A DNA stretch of 20,557 bases from Tissierellia bacterium. Lineage in GTDB: Bacteria; Bacillota_A; Clostridia; Tissierellales; Peptoniphilaceae. A program made the position numbers and the translations under genes. The notes under the pieces were generated by a model that searched no databases, had not been told where the DNA came from, and saw nothing but the letters and a program-made list of their open reading frames with translations. Below, in pieces: positions 16,645 through 20,557 of the stretch. Numbering within the stretch: the stretch's first letter is position 1; the number at the start of each line of letters is the position of its first letter. The stretch is from positions 1 through 20,557 of the forward strand of contig JAAYEN010000007.1 in NCBI GenBank assembly GCA_012728775.1. Reading direction: 5' to 3'.

Positions 16645-16673
16645 AAGGCGAAGTTTTTGACTTTGCCTTTTTT
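16645..16673 (+). terminator. intrinsic terminator or attenuator between rex and ogg
   Basis: AAGGCGAAG (16645-16653) pairs with CTTTGCCTT (16661-16669) through 9 bp with one G-U pair, loop TTTTTGA, followed by a T-run to 16673. The Shine-Dalgarno of the downstream gene begins at the very next base. Confidence 0.85.
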
Positions 16674-16683
16674 GGAGATAAAA

Positions 16684-17559
16684 TTGGAAATAAATATAAA
16701 TGATAAAAAAATAGTGCTTCAGGGTCAAGAATCTTTTGACCCTGAACACATTTTTGAATGTGGGCAAGCCTTTAGATGGGACAGAGAAGAAGATGGTAGC
16801 TACACAGTGGTTGCTCATGGCAGAGTAATTAATGTAGATAATTTTGATGAAAATGTCATTATAAAAAATACTGATAATGAAGATTTTGAAAAGATTTGGA
16901 AAAATTATTTTGATTTAGAATCGGATTATTTGAAAATACAAAGCACTTTTAACGATGATGATATTATGAAAAAAGCAATAAAATATGGTAGGGGAATTAG
17001 GGTTTTGAATCAGGAACCTTTTGAAACTATGATTTCTTTTATGGTTTCAGCAAATAACAGAATTCCTCAAATTAAAAAATCTATCGGCTTGATTTCTAAA
17101 TATTATGGAAAAAAGATAGGAGAGATTAATGGAGTTGAGTATTTTTCTTTTCCTACTCCTGAGGCTTTAGCAAATGCAAAACCTGAAGATTTAAGAGAAT
17201 ATTGTAGAGTTGGATTTAGAGATGAGAGAATTGTAAAAACATCTAAATTAATATGGAACGGAACATATGATATTAACACATTTATGAATATGAGTAGAGA
17301 AGAAGTTAGAAAAAATCTTATAGAATTACCTGGTATTGGTCCTAAAATAGCGGATTGTATTTTACTATTTGCTTTTAAGAAAAAAGATTCTTTCCCAGTA
17401 GATGTGTGGATTAAAAGGGTTATGGAAACTTTATACTTTGGAAAAGAAGTTAATAAAAATTTAGTTAGTGAATTGGGAAGAGAAAAATTTGGCGAATATG
17501 CTGGTGTAGCTCAACAATATTTATTTTATTACGGCAGGGAAAATGCCATTGGAAAATAA
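16684..17559 (+). CDS. ogg: 8-oxoguanine DNA glycosylase/AP lyase, OGG1 type
   Basis: Base-excision repair enzyme that removes 8-oxoguanine and nicks the abasic site. The 291-residue protein has the OGG1-type N-terminal beta domain (FDPEHIFECGQAFRWD) and an HhH-GPD domain. In LPGIGPKIADC the hairpin Lys221 is the Schiff-base nucleophile, and PVDVW carries Asp240; their 19-residue spacing matches human OGG1 K249/D268. A TTG at 16657 lies inside the terminator hairpin and would add nine atypical residues. The TTG at 16684 has GGAG six bases upstream and gives a family-like N-terminus, so it is chosen. No separate promoter is evident in the short gap; read-through from rex or an internal promoter is likely. 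Confidence 0.92.
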   Translation: MEININDKKIVLQGQESFDPEHIFECGQAFRWDREEDGSYTVVAHGRVINVDNFDENVIIKNTDNEDFEKIWKNYFDLESDYLKIQSTFNDDDIMKKAIKYGRGIRVLNQEPFETMISFMVSANNRIPQIKKSIGLISKYYGKKIGEINGVEYFSFPTPEALANAKPEDLREYCRVGFRDERIVKTSKLIWNGTYDINTFMNMSREEVRKNLIELPGIGPKIADCILLFAFKKKDSFPVDVWIKRVMETLYFGKEVNKNLVSELGREKFGEYAGVAQQYLFYYGRENAIGK

Positions 17560-17598
17560 ATATTAAAAAAATAAAAAAATGTAAAAATAAGATTTTAG

Positions 17599-17627
17599 TT
17601 GATTAAATTATTTTAAAAAGGTAATAT
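17599..17627 (+). promoter_or_regulatory. promoter of groESL
   Basis: TTGATT (17599-17604), a 17-base spacer and TAATAT (17622-17627). The predicted start at about 17634 places the CIRCE operator at the beginning of the transcript, the usual arrangement. Confidence 0.6.
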
Positions 17628-17639
17628 ATAGATTATAGA

Positions 17640-17666
17640 TTAGCACTCATAAAGGTTGAGTGCTAA
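17640..17666 (+). promoter_or_regulatory. CIRCE operator (HrcA binding site)
   Basis: TTAGCACTC (17640-17648), nine bases, GAGTGCTAA (17658-17666): an exact match to the CIRCE consensus. In Bacillota HrcA binds it to repress groE, with GroEL itself titrating HrcA activity. hrcA is not in this window. Confidence 0.98.
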
Positions 17667-17702
17667 CATTATGAAAAAAAGAGGATTGAAAGGAAGGTCA
17701 TT

Positions 17703-19623
<1,921 letters not shown>

Positions 19624-19631
19624 TTAAATAG

Positions 19632-19667
19632 AAACTTCTTTGGGAATTATTTCCGAAGAAGTTTTTT
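19632..19667 (+). terminator. intrinsic terminator of groESL
   Basis: A long stem of about 14 bp (AACTTCTTTGGGAA with TTTCCGAAGAAGTT, two G-U pairs), a three-base loop and a T6 run. Confidence 0.92.
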
Positions 19668-19698
19668 ATTTAATAAATTAATTACAAATATAACAAAG

Positions 19699-19728
19699 TT
19701 GACATTGCATCTTAAAATAGACTATTAT
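19699..19728 (+). promoter_or_regulatory. promoter of the AhpD-like gene
   Basis: A perfect TTGACA (19699-19704), an 18-base spacer and TATTAT (19723-19728), five of six to consensus. It is among the best sigma-A-type promoters in the window and separates this gene from the groE operon. Confidence 0.72.
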
Positions 19729-19753
19729 TTGAATATTAGAAAGAGGTGTAATA

Positions 19754-20338
19754 TTGGGAACTATTGGTAGAAAGTTATTTACTATTTCTGAAATATATCA
19801 AAATATATACAAAGCAATTATATCTAGAAAAGATTTCAATAATGCAATTAAAAATAATCTAATTTCCAATCAATTTAAAGAAAGAATTATGCTTGCCGTT
19901 ACAGAAGTTAATAAATGCGATATGTGTAGTTATGCTCATACAAAGGCTGCATTAGATTCTGGAATGTCCGGCGAAGAAATTCAGAAAATTTTAATGGGAG
20001 ATTTGAAAGAGGCTCCTGAAGATGAAATAAAGGGAATTTTATTTGCGCAACATTATGCCGATTTTAGAGGTGAACCAGACAGTGAAACTTGGATTTCATT
20101 AGTAAAAGAATACGGTAAAGATAAGGCGTTGGGAGTACTGGGAGTTATTAGAATTATTATGGTAGGAAACTCTCTAGGAATTCCTTTAGGCTCATTAAAA
20201 AATAGATTTAAAAATCAGCCAGATCCTAGATCAAGTATAGGTTATGAATTACTAGTTTTGCTTCTAACCGTTCCTTTGTTTGTATTAGCTTTAATTTTTA
20301 GTATTATGCCTATGGCCAAAAAATTTATTTTGGAATAG
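19754..20338 (+). CDS. carboxymuconolactone decarboxylase/AhpD-fold protein with C-terminal membrane anchor
   Basis: The 194-residue protein has an AhpD-like all-helical domain with the redox motif CDMCSYAH (C55, C58, H62), the CxxCxxxH pattern of alkylhydroperoxidase AhpD-type carboxymuconolactone decarboxylase proteins. A dithiol peroxidase or disulfide reductase role is expected; true decarboxylase activity is unlikely with this motif. Residues about 164-185 (LLVLLLTVPLFVLALIFSI) form one strong membrane helix near the C-terminus, which soluble AhpD proteins lack. K/R-rich sequence before the helix suggests the thiol domain faces the cytoplasm. The start is TTG, with AGAGGTG five bases upstream. 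It has its own promoter; physiological partner unknown. Confidence 0.85.
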   Translation: MGTIGRKLFTISEIYQNIYKAIISRKDFNNAIKNNLISNQFKERIMLAVTEVNKCDMCSYAHTKAALDSGMSGEEIQKILMGDLKEAPEDEIKGILFAQHYADFRGEPDSETWISLVKEYGKDKALGVLGVIRIIMVGNSLGIPLGSLKNRFKNQPDPRSSIGYELLVLLLTVPLFVLALIFSIMPMAKKFILE

Positions 20339-20403
20339 GGTATCTATTTTTCAAATGTTTTAAGCATAAATAATAAATAAGATAAAATAAATAATCTAAA
20401 TTC

Positions 20404-20432
20404 TTGATTAATGTGATATTTTAATGTATAAT
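20404..20432 (+). promoter_or_regulatory. promoter of rpsU
   Basis: TTGATT (20404-20409), a 17-base spacer and a perfect TATAAT (20427-20432), 52 bases upstream of the rpsU ATG. No strong terminator for the preceding gene is visible in the 146-base gap. Confidence 0.65.
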
Positions 20433-20484
20433 TTTACAGTATTAACAATTATACGTACTCTTTTCTACGAAGGGAGGGATTTAG

Positions 20485-20557
20485 ATGTCAGAAATAAAAG
20501 TAGGGGAAAATGAATCCTTAGATAATGCGTTAAAGAGATTTAAAAGACAATGTGCTA
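20485..20557 (+). CDS. rpsU: 30S ribosomal protein S21 (5' end, cut by window)
   Basis: Twenty-four codons are present and the frame runs off the window. MSEIKVGENESLDNALKRFKRQC matches the highly conserved S21 N-terminus, including the LDNALKRFKRQ core. AGGGAGGG lies upstream of the ATG. S21 helps the 30S subunit engage mRNA near the anti-Shine-Dalgarno. Confidence 0.93.
   Translation, partial: MSEIKVGENESLDNALKRFKRQCA

Noticed and set aside
20334..20352. Possible terminator after the AhpD-like gene
   Set aside because: Only a 5-bp A/T-rich stem (AATAG/CTATT) before the T-run; too weak to call.

Overview
The window reads as a chromosomal segment of a low-GC, AT-rich Gram-positive anaerobe in the Bacillota. 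The evidence is the strong AGGAGG-type ribosome binding sites, frequent TTG/GTG starts, Rex, a CIRCE-controlled groESL operon, and a housekeeping gene order close to the Bacillus subtilis ydiB-ydiC-rimI-gcp-ydiF-rex-groESL neighbourhood. Protein style and gene content suggest a clostridial or Tissierellia-like lineage, but that placement is inference. I see no mobile element, CRISPR array, rRNA or tRNA.

Layout. (1) 85-3179, +: a three-gene ABC-2 exporter (one ATPase, two permeases) with coupled or overlapping genes. (2) 3317-4597, +: murA, peptidoglycan synthesis, with its own promoter, terminator and a duplicated RBS/start module. (3) 4699-5568, +: a monocistronic acetamidase/formamidase-family gene. 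(4) 5649-8243, -: an opine-dehydrogenase-family oxidoreductase followed by an APC amino-acid permease, probably one operon, with a perfect 27-bp palindrome in the upstream region. (5) 8515-11232, -: a large secreted phosphodiester-glycosidase (NAGPA-domain) protein with its own promoter and terminator. (6) 11355-13924, +: tsaE-tsaB-rimI-tsaD, the tRNA t6A and ribosomal S18 acetylation operon. (7) 13973-15871, -: an ABC-F ATPase convergent with tsaD. (8) 16012-17559, +: rex, a terminator-like hairpin, then an OGG1-type 8-oxoguanine DNA glycosylase. (9) 17640-19623, +: CIRCE, groES, groEL. (10) 19754-20338, +: an AhpD/carboxymuconolactone-decarboxylase-fold protein with a C-terminal membrane anchor. 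(11) 20485 to the end: the 5' end of rpsU.

Most units are compact and self-contained, each with a recognisable sigma-A-like promoter and an intrinsic terminator; two terminators (5607-5650, 13923-13967) serve convergent genes from both sides. Several genes have in-frame start codons upstream of the one the Shine-Dalgarno supports. I moved six starts downstream (85, 3317, 7103 on the minus strand, 11232 on the minus strand, 16684 and 18004) and give the reason in each entry.

The window is mainly core cell maintenance: translation fidelity (TsaBDE, RimI, S21, ABC-F), protein folding, redox sensing, DNA repair and wall synthesis. Between these lie accessory metabolic and surface genes: the exporter, amidase, opine dehydrogenase/permease pair and secreted glycosidase. 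I found no clear new multi-gene system. The most unusual items are the palindrome and start-stop arrangement ahead of the opine dehydrogenase gene, the duplicated murA start module, and the multidomain secreted glycosidase.
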